A DNA stretch of 64,000 bases from Thalassospira lucentensis MCCC 1A00383 = DSM 14000. GTDB taxonomy: Bacteria > Pseudomonadota > Alphaproteobacteria > Rhodospirillales > Thalassospiraceae. Below the pieces are notes generated by a model. It saw nothing but the letters and a program-made list of their open reading frames with translations. It was not told the DNA's origin and searched no databases. This document shows, piece by piece, positions 29,385-37,656 of this stretch. How positions within the stretch are numbered: position 1 is the stretch's first letter; every line of letters begins with the position of its first letter. The translations under genes were made by a program, and so were the position numbers. The stretch spans positions 186,001 through 250,000 of the forward strand of contig NZ_ATWN01000005.1 in assembly GCF_000421265.1 (NCBI RefSeq). Direction: 5' to 3'.

Positions 29385-29408
29385 AAAGCCGGACAGATGT
29401 CCGGCTTT
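29385..29408 (-). terminator. Terminator of the DUF1127 gene
   Basis: A 10- to 11-bp perfect stem (AAAGCCGGAC with GTCCGGCTTT) and an AGAT loop, followed by TTGTG on the minus strand after a T-rich arm (CTTTTTG). It lies 45 bases after the small gene. Confidence 0.8.
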
Positions 29409-29453
29409 CGCATGGCATTCCCTTATTGAAAGGGCGCCTATATATCGCTGGCG

Positions 29454-29618
29454 TTATGCAATCGCGTCGCGAGCTGCCTTACGTGCAACGTCTCGGATCT
29501 GCCAAGGGGAAATCCCGACATCATCAAGGTCGCGCTTATCAAGACCGTAAAGTTCATTCGCAACAGAGCGAGCATAGGCCCAACGGCGAACAGCAACAAA
29601 AATACTAGATAAGATCAT
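29454..29618 (-). CDS. DUF1127 family micro-protein (54 aa)
   Basis: A 54-residue basic protein, MILSSIFVAVRRWAYARSVA at the N-terminus, then NELYGLDKRDLDDVGISPWQ and an alanine/arginine-rich end. The pattern of an amphipathic helix followed by L..L.D..L.DIG/VGI is that of the DUF1127 (YjiS-like) family, common in alphaproteobacteria, where some members act in phosphate or nitrogen stress and in RNA binding. A very strong ribosome binding site, AGGAGG, lies six bases upstream and a terminator follows. It is a monocistronic unit between bfr and a decayed gene. Function here is unknown. Confidence 0.85.
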   Translation of the reverse strand: MILSSIFVAVRRWAYARSVANELYGLDKRDLDDVGISPWQIRDVARKAARDAIA

Positions 29619-29974
29619 GTTGAACCTCCTTGGGTTACTAAAAAAGAACGCTGCCTAAAGCCTGATCGTTTTGAGCTTCTATGTTTGTTGGCGCGTTCTG
29701 CTCATCAACTTCTGCGATGCAATATGCCCAAAACTCTTTCGATCCTCAATCACCTAAGTATGCACATCATCTATTCCAAAAATTCACAGGTAGAACATAG
29801 TAAACTGAGGATCCCCGCCGTCAGGTCGTGGATGGAACGATTACTTCCCTGATTTTTCAAGCATTCCACACGTCAGGGAACTTTTGCGTCGCAGCATTTC
29901 AAAGCCGTTCCAGCAAGAATGAGGCGCAGATATTGGCAAACATCAAACTCGGGCGGTATCAACGGCAAAGCGTT
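29619..29974. other. Intergenic region without recognised features
   Basis: About 350 bases, AT-richer than the surroundings. It should contain the promoter of the DUF1127 gene on the minus strand. A short plus-strand open frame at 29828-30073 runs into the cyclase remnant on the other strand and has no family resemblance; I do not accept it as a gene. Confidence 0.5.
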
Positions 29975-30421
29975 TTACAGCGCATGCACCTTAAGTGGTT
30001 CGCCAATACCTTTGACCGCATAGTCCCCGCAATAGGTTGTTTTCTCTGGTATCAGGCCTACCAGAACGTCTGACACCAGCAGCGGCATTCCAATTTACTT
30101 GGTCAGCGATTCGAACCGTGCGGTGCGATTAACCGCAACGCCCATCACCGTGAAATCAAGACGATACGCCCAGCCGACGTTGCCATAGACAACTTCACCG
30201 TAATGAAGCCCGACACCAAAGGAAAGCGATGGCAAACCAAGTTCGGGCAGATCCGCAACAATCGGGTGGTGATCTTTCAAATCAATTTTTGCCAATTTGA
30301 TGCGCACCGAGATGCCATGGGAAACTTCGTGAAGTTCCGCCCCCTTTTCGATATCCCAAAGATAGGGCCAAACCGCGACCTTGCTAGTGCAAAGATTCGA
30401 GCGGACAAAGTGCGCACGCAA
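29975..30421 (-). pseudogene. Class III adenylate/guanylate cyclase remnant
   Basis: On the minus strand the frame reads a cyclase catalytic domain: LSFGVGLHYGEVVYGNVGW, then RLDFTVMGVAVNRTARFESL. An in-frame TAA at 30095-30097 interrupts it, and the same frame continues for 39 codons as GMPLLVSDVLVG and DYAVKGIGEPLKVHAL to a second stop at 29975-29977, which matches the normal end of such domains. Upstream of about residue 40 the sequence decays: VAVWPY resembles the core beta strand but the metal-binding aspartates of that part are not visible, and no N-terminal sensor domain follows. It is a 5'-truncated, stop-containing remnant. Confidence 0.82.
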
Positions 30422-30805
30422 TGTGAAGTCCGTTAGATTTCACCTGAAACATTTATTGTTCCAAAAACACAAGAGGATCGCTGATCAACCGTCCTTTACA
30501 CGCTATCCAATCAATAACCGGGCCGCTATTCCACACCTCACTCACCCCGCCAACTGCCATGAAACGTATTAATCTTGTTCAAAATGTCCGCATTTGTGCG
30601 CACAAGTCACAGCTTTAATGCCCATAAACGTTCTAATTGTTTTTGCTGCTTTGCAATATATTTAGAGTCTATTATACTATTTTTGTAACACTTTGTTTCA
30701 GTTCGCATTCTGGAAACGCCCTGTTACAGTTTTGTGGATGCAATAGATCGCCTCTCGCAGCATGTTGTCGCTGTAATTGGTTTAAAGCCAGGGAGGAAAC
30801 ATATA
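30422..30805 (+). promoter_or_regulatory. Promoter region of the gts sugar transporter operon
   Basis: A good sigma-70 promoter is visible: TTGCAA (30651-30656), 16 bases, TATACT (30673-30678). Two TGT-N-ACA elements lie downstream of the -10: TGTAACA at 30684-30690 and TGTTACA at 30722-30728, the latter within the palindrome CTGTTACAG. They may bind a repressor just after the transcription start. A GGGAGGAAAC ribosome binding site precedes the first gene. Confidence 0.55.
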
Positions 30806-32068
30806 ATGTATCTGCGCAAAACCATCCTCGCCACAGGTGTGGCGTTATCAGCTCTCGCAACTGCCAGCTTTGCTCATGCCGAACCAACCGCTGAAGTCCT
30901 GCATTGGTGGACTTCGGGCGGCGAAGCAAAAGCTGTCGCAGCTCTTAAAGAAGATTTTGAAGCCAAAGGCGGCAAATGGGTCGATAGCCCGGTCGCTGGT
31001 GGTGCTGGCGATGCAGCCATGACTGTTCTGCGTTCGCGCGTTCTGTCGGGTGATGCACCGGCTGCTGTACAGCTCAAAGGTCCGGCGATCCAGGAATGGG
31101 CCGAAGAAGGCGCACTTGCTGATCTCAACGACGTTGCCGCTGCCGAAAATTGGGATGATGTCATTCCGCCGGCAATTCAGGACGTTATGAAATACGAAGG
31201 CGACTATGTTGCTGTTCCGGTGAACATTCACCGCGTTGACTGGATCTGGGCAAACCCGACCCTTCTGGCAAAAGTTGGTGCAGACTCGGTTCCGACCACT
31301 TGGGACGAGTTCAATGCCCTTGCTGACAAACTGCAGGCTGCTGGTATTACGCCGGTTGCCCATGGTGGTCAGCCTTGGCAGGACGCAACCATCTTTGAAA
31401 CCGTCGTTCTTGGCCTTGGCGGTCCGGAATTCTATCAGGAAGCACTGGTTGACTTGGACGACGACGCGCTGAATTCTGACACCATGAAAGCGGTGTTTGA
31501 CCAGATGCGTAAAATCCGTGGGTATGTCGATGCCGACTTCCCGGGTCGTGACTGGAACCTTGCAACTGCAATGGTCATGAATGGCGATGCCGCCATGCAG
31601 ATTATGGGCGACTGGGCCAAAGGCGAATTCCTTGCTGCTGGTAAAGTACCGGGCAAAGACTTCCTTTGCGCACCGACCCCGTCAGAAAATGGTTACCTGT
31701 TCAACACCGACAGCTTTGCAATGTTCAACGTTTCTGGCGACGACAAAATCGCTGGTCAGAAACTGCTTGCTGAGCTGATTGTTGGTGAAAAATTCCAGGA
31801 AACCTTCAACCTTCTCAAAGGTTCGATCCCGGCACGTCTTGGCGTTCCGATGGACAAGTTTGATGATTGTGCAAAAAAATCCGAAGCTGACCTCAAGTCT
31901 GCTCAGGATGCTGGCGGCTTCCTGCCGTCGATGGCACATGGCATGGCGCTTCGCGGTCACCTTTCGGGTGCCATCGTTGACGTCGTGACAGCACATTTCA
32001 ACTCCGACATGACGTCTGACGAAGCTGTCTCACGTCTGGTCGAAGCTGTTGAATTGGCCAAAGACTAA
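30806..32068 (+). CDS. gtsA: Sugar (probable glucose) ABC transporter, substrate-binding protein
   Basis: Periplasmic binding protein of 420 residues. A signal peptide (MYLRKTILATGVALSALATA, cleavage after AHA) precedes a family 1 solute-binding domain. The segment EVLHWWTSGGEAKAVAALK and the following VAGGAGDAAMTVLRSR closely resemble GtsA of Pseudomonas, the glucose-binding protein. The start at 30806 has GGAGG nine bases upstream; longer frames would disrupt the signal peptide. A strong hairpin separates it from the permease genes. Glucose is the likely ligand, given GltR/GtrS-like regulators and pgi nearby, but mannose or another hexose is possible. Confidence 0.9.
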   Translation: MYLRKTILATGVALSALATASFAHAEPTAEVLHWWTSGGEAKAVAALKEDFEAKGGKWVDSPVAGGAGDAAMTVLRSRVLSGDAPAAVQLKGPAIQEWAEEGALADLNDVAAAENWDDVIPPAIQDVMKYEGDYVAVPVNIHRVDWIWANPTLLAKVGADSVPTTWDEFNALADKLQAAGITPVAHGGQPWQDATIFETVVLGLGGPEFYQEALVDLDDDALNSDTMKAVFDQMRKIRGYVDADFPGRDWNLATAMVMNGDAAMQIMGDWAKGEFLAAGKVPGKDFLCAPTPSENGYLFNTDSFAMFNVSGDDKIAGQKLLAELIVGEKFQETFNLLKGSIPARLGVPMDKFDDCAKKSEADLKSAQDAGGFLPSMAHGMALRGHLSGAIVDVVTAHFNSDMTSDEAVSRLVEAVELAKD

Positions 32069-32107
32069 TCTCATCTGATCAGAACAGTATTTCTGTCTGA
32101 ATAGCGC

Positions 32108-32133
32108 GCAGGCCCCGGTTTTCCGGGGCCTGC
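32108..32133 (+). terminator. Intercistronic hairpin between gtsA and gtsB
   Basis: An 11-bp perfect GC-rich stem (GCAGGCCCCGG with CCGGGGCCTGC) with a TTTT loop, followed by TTCCC rather than a strong T-run. It sits after the binding-protein gene and before the permeases. It more likely protects or attenuates than fully terminates, which would give more binding protein than membrane parts. Confidence 0.7.
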
Positions 32134-32165
32134 TTCCCACTACTTTAACTTTTGAGGCAAAGGGT

Positions 32166-33074
32166 ATGGGGGCTTCTCAAAGCACCGAAAGCAACCTGGC
32201 GGCCAGCATCCAACGTCATCTTTCCAAGATCGTGGTTGCACCGTCCTTTGCTGCGTCCCTGTTTTTCGTTTACGGGTTTATCCTGTGGACCGGCTATATG
32301 GCGTTTTCCAAGTCGCGCATGCTTCCCGTTTGGGATTGGGCAGGCTTGCGACAATACGAACGTCTGTGGCAGATGGAACGCTGGCATGTTGCCATTGAAA
32401 ACCTGTTTATATTTGGCGGTCTGTTTATTGTGACCTGCCTGTTTATCGGGTGCCTTTTGGCAGTTCTTCTCGATCAGCGTATTCGCGCCGAAGGCGCTCT
32501 TCGCACGATCTTTCTCTATCCGATGGCCCTGTCGTTCATTGTGACGGGTACTGTCTGGAAATGGCTACTTAATCCGGGCCTTGGCCTTGAAAGCATGATG
32601 CATAACCTTGGCTGGGAGAGCTTCAAGTTCGACTGGCTGGTGAATTCAGACATGGCGATTTACACCGTTGTCATCGCAGCCGTCTGGCAGGCATCGGGCT
32701 TTGTTATGGCAATGTTCCTTGCGGCATTGCGCGGCGTTGATCAAGACATCATTCGCGCAGCCTATATGGACGGTGCCAGCCTGCCCCGCATCTATTTTGG
32801 CATTATCATTCCGTCAATTCGCCCGGTCTTCCTGAGCGCGATTGTCGTTCTGGCCCATCTGGCTGTCAAAAGCTTTGATTTGGTCATCGCCCTTACCGGT
32901 GGCGGCCCGGGCTATTCATCCGATCTTCCGGCAACCTTCATGTACACCATGGCATTCCAGCGCAACCAGCTTGGTATTGGCGCGGCCAGTGCGATGATGA
33001 TGTTGGCAACCGTTATGGCGATCATTGTGCCGTACCTGTATTCCGAACTGCGCGGAGGCAAGAAAAATGGCTGA
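32166..33074 (+). CDS. gtsB: Sugar ABC transporter permease 1
   Basis: Inner-membrane permease of 302 residues with six predicted helices. The EAA loop that contacts the ATPase is near residues 199-218 (RAAYMDGASLPRIYFGIIIP). It belongs to the MalF/UgpA-type family and pairs with the gene that follows, which starts within its last codons (8-base overlap). It starts MGASQSTESNLAA after the AGGCAAAGGGT region. Confidence 0.92.
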   Translation: MGASQSTESNLAASIQRHLSKIVVAPSFAASLFFVYGFILWTGYMAFSKSRMLPVWDWAGLRQYERLWQMERWHVAIENLFIFGGLFIVTCLFIGCLLAVLLDQRIRAEGALRTIFLYPMALSFIVTGTVWKWLLNPGLGLESMMHNLGWESFKFDWLVNSDMAIYTVVIAAVWQASGFVMAMFLAALRGVDQDIIRAAYMDGASLPRIYFGIIIPSIRPVFLSAIVVLAHLAVKSFDLVIALTGGGPGYSSDLPATFMYTMAFQRNQLGIGAASAMMMLATVMAIIVPYLYSELRGGKKNG

Positions 33075-33954
33075 TATTCAGACCTATAGCCAAGACGCAG
33101 GCTGGAAAAACGTCGTACTGCGCGGGTTGCTGTATCTCGTTTTGATCCTGTTTGCGATCTACTACCTCTTCCCGCTGATTGTCATGATTTCAACGTCATT
33201 GAAGTCGCTTGACGAAATTCGCGAAGGGTCCCTGATTTCACTTCCGCGTGTCATCACATTTGATGCTTGGAACTATGCCTGGAACGAGGCATGTGTCGGC
33301 GTCGAATGTACAGGTATCAAAATCTATTTCTGGAACTCGGTCAAAATGGCGGTTCCCGCTGTTCTGATTTCGACCTTCCTTGGTGCGATCAATGGCTATG
33401 CGTTGACCAAATTCCGGTTCAAGGGTGCGAACATCGTCTTTGCCCTTCTGCTGTTTGGCTGCTTCATTCCGTTTCAGGTCGTTCTGCTGCCAATGTCGCA
33501 GGTTCTTGGCAAGCTTGGTCTTGCCAGTTCGACCCCGGGCCTTGTGTTGGTTCACGTCGTTTATGGCCTGTGCTTTACCACCCTGTTCTTCCGGAACTAC
33601 TATGTTTCGATCCCCGACGAACTGGTCAAAGCAGCCACCATTGATGGTGCGGGTTTCTTCACCATTTTCTGGCGTATCATTCTGCCGATCTCGACCCCGA
33701 TCATCGTGGTTTCGGTCATCTGGCAGTTCACCCAGATCTGGAACGACTTCCTGTTTGGTGCCTCATTCGCCTCTGGCGCAAACGCACCAATGACCGTCGC
33801 ACTCAACAATATCGTCAACACCACTACCGGCGTAAAGCAATACAACGTTGATATGGCCGCAGCCCTGCTGACGGGTCTTCCGACGTTGCTGGTTTATGTT
33901 CTGGCAGGCAAATACTTCGTCCGCGGCCTGACCGCTGGTTCGGTGAAGGGATAA
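33067..33954 (+). CDS. gtsC: Sugar ABC transporter permease 2
   Basis: Second inner-membrane permease, 295 residues, MalG/UgpE type, with six helices and the EAA loop VKAATIDGAGFFTIFWRIIL near residues 190-209. The start at 33067 overlaps the end of gtsB by eight bases and follows GGAGGCAAGAAA, which acts as ribosome binding site; a longer frame upstream is inside gtsB. The ATPase gene starts four bases after its stop. Confidence 0.92.
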   Translation: MADIQTYSQDAGWKNVVLRGLLYLVLILFAIYYLFPLIVMISTSLKSLDEIREGSLISLPRVITFDAWNYAWNEACVGVECTGIKIYFWNSVKMAVPAVLISTFLGAINGYALTKFRFKGANIVFALLLFGCFIPFQVVLLPMSQVLGKLGLASSTPGLVLVHVVYGLCFTTLFFRNYYVSIPDELVKAATIDGAGFFTIFWRIILPISTPIIVVSVIWQFTQIWNDFLFGASFASGANAPMTVALNNIVNTTTGVKQYNVDMAAALLTGLPTLLVYVLAGKYFVRGLTAGSVKG

Positions 33955-33958
33955 GCAA

Positions 33959-35071
33959 ATGGCATCACTCACCCTCGATAAAGTTCGCAAGGCATTTGGC
34001 CCTGTTGAAGTTCTCAAGGAAATCAACCTGTCGATTGACGATGGCGAGTTTCTCGTCCTTGTCGGTCCATCAGGTTGCGGTAAATCGACCCTTCTGAACC
34101 TGATTGCAGGTCTGGAAACGTCCACGGACGGGGAAATCCGCATTGGTGATCGCGTCATTAACGACGTGCATCCCAAAGACCGTAACATCGCCATGGTGTT
34201 CCAGTCTTATGCACTCTATCCAAATATGACGGTGCGTAAGAACATCACCTTTGGTCTTGAAATCCGGGGCGTCTCAAACGCGGAACGTGACAAGGCAGTT
34301 GCCGATGTTGCAAAACTTCTGCAGATCGAACCGCTCCTGGATCGCAAACCAGCCCAGCTTTCAGGTGGTCAGCGTCAACGCGTTGCCATGGGTCGTGCAC
34401 TTGTGCGCGATCCGGACATCTTCTTGTTCGATGAGCCGCTTTCGAACCTTGATGCCAAGCTGCGCGTCGACATGCGTACCGAGATCAAGAAGCTGCATCA
34501 GCGCCTTGGATCGACCATTGTCTATGTGACGCACGATCAGATCGAAGCCATGACCCTGGCATCGCGGATCGCAGTCATGAAGGGCGGCATCCTGCAGCAG
34601 TTTGATACCCCGCAGAACATCTATGAGCGCCCGAACAACATGTTTGTTGCCGGCTTCATCGGCTCACCGTCGATGAACTTCATGGATGCGACCCTGCGCG
34701 ATGAAAACGGCACGCTTTCGGTTCATATTGACCGCGAAGGCAGCCCGATCAGCCTTCCGTTGTTTGAAGCACCGGAAAGCTACCGCGCATATGCTGGAAA
34801 AAAGGTTGTCTTTGGCATCCGTCCTGAGGCTCTTACGCACAAACGTAGCAGCTCAGACTCTGCCGACAGCCAGTACGTCAATTTCGATAGCAAAGTCGAA
34901 GTGATCGAACCGACAGGTGCCGACACCATGACTGTGATTGAAATTGCAGGCAAAGAAATCGTCGCACGTGTCCGGCCAGACCGGGCACCGACACCGGGCG
35001 AGAGCATGACGTTCTCGGCCGACATGTCTCAGATCAGTCTGTTTGACCCGGATTCCGAGTTGCGGATCTGA
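33959..35071 (+). CDS. gtsD: Sugar ABC transporter ATP-binding protein
   Basis: ATPase of 370 residues that powers the transporter, of the MalK/UgpC class. It has Walker A GPSGCGKST near 38, Q loop FQSYALYPNMT, signature LSGGQRQRVAMGRAL near 135, Walker B IFLFDEPLSNLD, and the switch histidine in YVTHDQIEAM. The C-terminal TOBE regulatory domain covers about residues 240-370. It ends the gts operon, and two hairpins follow. Such ATPases are sometimes shared among several sugar transporters. Confidence 0.94.
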   Translation: MASLTLDKVRKAFGPVEVLKEINLSIDDGEFLVLVGPSGCGKSTLLNLIAGLETSTDGEIRIGDRVINDVHPKDRNIAMVFQSYALYPNMTVRKNITFGLEIRGVSNAERDKAVADVAKLLQIEPLLDRKPAQLSGGQRQRVAMGRALVRDPDIFLFDEPLSNLDAKLRVDMRTEIKKLHQRLGSTIVYVTHDQIEAMTLASRIAVMKGGILQQFDTPQNIYERPNNMFVAGFIGSPSMNFMDATLRDENGTLSVHIDREGSPISLPLFEAPESYRAYAGKKVVFGIRPEALTHKRSSSDSADSQYVNFDSKVEVIEPTGADTMTVIEIAGKEIVARVRPDRAPTPGESMTFSADMSQISLFDPDSELRI

Positions 35072-35077
35072 TCTGAC

Positions 35078-35106
35078 TGGCGGGTGGTTCTGGGGGCCAC
35101 CCGCCA
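35078..35106 (+). terminator. Terminator of the gts operon
   Basis: A 10-bp perfect stem (TGGCGGGTGG with CCACCCGCCA) with a nine-base loop, followed by TTCTTCTTTTT. It begins six bases after the gtsD stop. Confidence 0.85.
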
Positions 35107-35182
35107 TTCTTCTTTTTGGCGTATGCCCAGATCGAAGGCGGCGTCAGAACATGCATCAAATGCCAGGTTCACGTAGATTGTA

Positions 35183-35210
35183 AACGGTCCCGATGTGGGC
35201 CGTTTTTTTT
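35183..35210 (+). terminator. Second plus-strand terminator
   Basis: Stem AACGG-t-CCC with GGG-CCGTT (one bulged base) followed by eight T. It lies 76 bases past the first gts terminator, before the convergent kinase gene, and may act as a backup stop. Confidence 0.65.
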
Positions 35211-35228
35211 ATTACCGCGTTCAACGGA

Positions 35229-36740
35229 TCATGGATTGACCGTAACGCGCCGGGGCAGCGATATAATCACCTCAAGCCCCCTGCCCGGCATGTTGCGCAA
35301 CGCAATATGACCGTCATGGGCATCAACCACGGTTTTGACAATCGACAGTCCAAGGCCACTGCCGCCTGTCTTTCGCGCGCGTGATCCTTCAACCCGATAG
35401 AACGGTAAAAACACCTTATCCTGATGCTCATCGGGAATACCCGGGCCTTCATCGCGGATGGTGACCAAAACGGTGTCGGCTGTTGCCTCAAGACTGACTT
35501 TTGCCCGATGACCGTATTTCAGGGCGTTTTCAATCAGGTTGGTAAAGGCACGTTTTAGAGTGCCGGGCCGACAGGACAAACGAATGCTGCGTTTGCCGTC
35601 AAAGGAATGTGGTTCATCCCCACCTCCAAACACCGTATGGACGGAACTGAATTGCAACGGCTGGGGGCCATCAAAGGACACAGGGCGACCAAGATCGGCG
35701 TAATCGTCACAGATTGCCTCAAGAACAGACACGAAATCAACGGTGCGTTCTTCTTCCTTCTGAATCCAGTCGCCCAGAAAGTCGAGCGCATCGTTTAAAA
35801 GGCTGTCCATTTCATCAAGGTCGCGCAGGACCGTTTCGCGCAACTCATCATTTTCAATGAATTCAGCGCGAAGGCGCAACCGCGTACTGGGTGTGCGCAA
35901 GTCATGCGAAATCGCCGCCAGCATCCGGGTTCGGTCGCCTAGCATGCGCGATATCCGCTCGCGCAAATCGTTATAGGCCGCTGCCATCGACCGGGCTTCG
36001 GTCGGGCCACGTTCTTCGACTGGCGGATTATCGACTTCATCTCCGTGATTGATGATGGCACGTGTCAGGTTCTTGAACGGTCCAGCCAGCAAATCAGCAA
36101 GGGCTGCAAACACCGCCAAAACGGCGGCGACCCCCATCAAAAACATCAAGAAAACAAGCGACGGCGACGAATAGTTTGCCCAAAGTTCATCATGGCTCAC
36201 CAGAAACCGTTTGCCTGATGGCATCATAATTTCAACTTGGGCTTCCAGACCAAGCCGCGCAATTTCGCGCGACAGCTCGGCAAGAAACAGGCTGGGATTT
36301 TCGGTGGCCTCGATGACGGCGCGCTGTTCAGCACTTAGCCGTCCACGCAGAAAATGAACCTTTACCGAAATCGGCCACCCGGTGTTGGCCAACCTGACCG
36401 GAAGGGCAATGTGCTGTGCCGGGCGGGAGAACAAAAGCAACGTCCCCAGATCATCGGGAGATAATATCCGCAGTACCATGCCATCGCGCGCGGCGATATC
36501 GACGATGTTGGACTCAAATTCGGGATTTTCGGCAATACGCAGCAATTCGCGGATGGTAAAGCCCAGTGTATAAGCCCGCCCGATCCGCTCGTTGCGTTCA
36601 ATGACATATAGGGATGCCATGGTGCTGAGAATGGCGATGATCACGCCCCCCAGCATCATGAGCATAAAGATGCGCCCGCCAAGGGTACGCGGTTTATAGC
36701 GGCGAAGATGGTTGCTAAATTCCGCGAACATACCGCCCAT
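35229..36740 (-). CDS. Membrane sensor histidine kinase (GtrS/OmpR-class)
   Basis: Sensor kinase of 503 residues. Two membrane helices (about residues 24-46 and 195-218) flank a periplasmic sensor of about 150 residues without a family I recognise. Then come a HAMP linker, the phosphorylation motif AAISHDLRTPSTRLRLRAEF, the N box FTNLIENALKYG, G1 DEGPGIP and G2 GGSGLGLSIVKTVV. It follows its response regulator by nine bases. Its position convergent with gtsABCD suggests it controls sugar uptake as GtrS does in Pseudomonas, but this is inference. Confidence 0.9.
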   Translation of the reverse strand: MGGMFAEFSNHLRRYKPRTLGGRIFMLMMLGGVIIAILSTMASLYVIERNERIGRAYTLGFTIRELLRIAENPEFESNIVDIAARDGMVLRILSPDDLGTLLLFSRPAQHIALPVRLANTGWPISVKVHFLRGRLSAEQRAVIEATENPSLFLAELSREIARLGLEAQVEIMMPSGKRFLVSHDELWANYSSPSLVFLMFLMGVAAVLAVFAALADLLAGPFKNLTRAIINHGDEVDNPPVEERGPTEARSMAAAYNDLRERISRMLGDRTRMLAAISHDLRTPSTRLRLRAEFIENDELRETVLRDLDEMDSLLNDALDFLGDWIQKEEERTVDFVSVLEAICDDYADLGRPVSFDGPQPLQFSSVHTVFGGGDEPHSFDGKRSIRLSCRPGTLKRAFTNLIENALKYGHRAKVSLEATADTVLVTIRDEGPGIPDEHQDKVFLPFYRVEGSRARKTGGSGLGLSIVKTVVDAHDGHIALRNMPGRGLEVIISLPRRVTVNP

Positions 36741-36749
36741 CAGCCGCCC

Positions 36750-37493
36750 CTAAAGCGTTTGCGTATCAGCGCAGAACTGATAACCGATACCGCGCACGGT
36801 CTTGATCAGTTTGGGGTTTTTGGCATCTTTTTCGATTTTACGGCGCAGGCGGCTGATCTGGATATCGATACTGCGATCAAACGGCAGCGAGCTTTGCCCG
36901 CGCACGATATCAACCAGTTGTTCACGTGAAAGCGCACGCTTGTTGTTTTTCACCAATGCCAGCAACAGCGAAAATTCACCTGTTGAAAGGTGAACCGCCA
37001 CACGGTCGGCATCAAGCAATTCACGTGACCCGATATCAAGGGTCCATTCGCCAAAAATGATCCGTTTGGTTGGCGCGACTTCATTATCAACCGGCCCGGC
37101 AGTACCGGTTTCAAACCGGCGGAACACGGCACGAATACGAGCCAGCAATTCGCGCGGATTGAACGGCTTGGTCAGATAGTCATCCGCACCAAGTTCAAGT
37201 CCAAGAATACGGTCCGTATCCTCACCCACCGCCGTCAGCATAACAATCGGCACCTTGGATGTACGACGCACGTCACGGCACAATGCAAAGCCGTCTTCAC
37301 CTGGCAACATGATATCAAGAATCACCAGATCGATTTTCCAGTCACGTAAAGCCCTGTGCATCTCATTGCCATCAGACACCGTGGTGATCCGAAAGCCATG
37401 TTGCAGCAGGAATTTTTTCAAAAGCTTCTGGATTTCCTGATCGTCATCGACAACCAGAATATGAGGTTCACGTCGCGTAGTCAGAGTCCCCAC
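36750..37493 (-). CDS. OmpR-family response regulator (GltR-like)
   Basis: DNA-binding response regulator of 247 residues. The receiver domain has the acidic pocket VDDDQE near residue 16, the phosphorylated aspartate in LVILDIMLPGEDG near 60, and the lysine in LTKPFNPREL. The C-terminal winged helix ends with SRLRRKIEKDAK and TVRGIGYQF. It is first in a two-gene operon with the sensor kinase. GltR, which controls glucose transport in Pseudomonas, is the closest functional guess given the adjacent gts genes. Confidence 0.92.
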   Translation of the reverse strand: MGTLTTRREPHILVVDDDQEIQKLLKKFLLQHGFRITTVSDGNEMHRALRDWKIDLVILDIMLPGEDGFALCRDVRRTSKVPIVMLTAVGEDTDRILGLELGADDYLTKPFNPRELLARIRAVFRRFETGTAGPVDNEVAPTKRIIFGEWTLDIGSRELLDADRVAVHLSTGEFSLLLALVKNNKRALSREQLVDIVRGQSSLPFDRSIDIQISRLRRKIEKDAKNPKLIKTVRGIGYQFCADTQTL

Positions 37494-37590
37494 CTCCCTA
37501 TGGTAGACAGGCCCGTTTGAGCCTTGGGCGGAGTTTAGTCGATAATGCCAACGGTTTGAACCATTTTACCAATTGTCGCTGATAAAAGAA

Positions 37591-37613
37591 AAAGCCGAGT
37601 GTTTCCCGGCTTT
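37591..37613 (-). terminator. Terminator after the beta-propeller lipoprotein gene
   Basis: Stem AAAGCCG with CGGCTTT, nine-base loop, followed on the minus strand by TTCTTTTATC. It lies 43 bases after the stop codon. Confidence 0.7.
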
Positions 37614-37656
37614 CTCCAATGCGTTTCAACGCCTTCACATCCTAGAATGTGATAGA

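Noticed and set aside
29828-30073. Plus-strand open frame of 81 codons
   Set aside because: It overlaps the cyclase remnant on the other strand, has no ribosome binding site and no recognisable motif.
30560-30619. Very short plus-strand frame starting MKRINLVQ
   Set aside because: Only 19 codons and no ribosome binding site.
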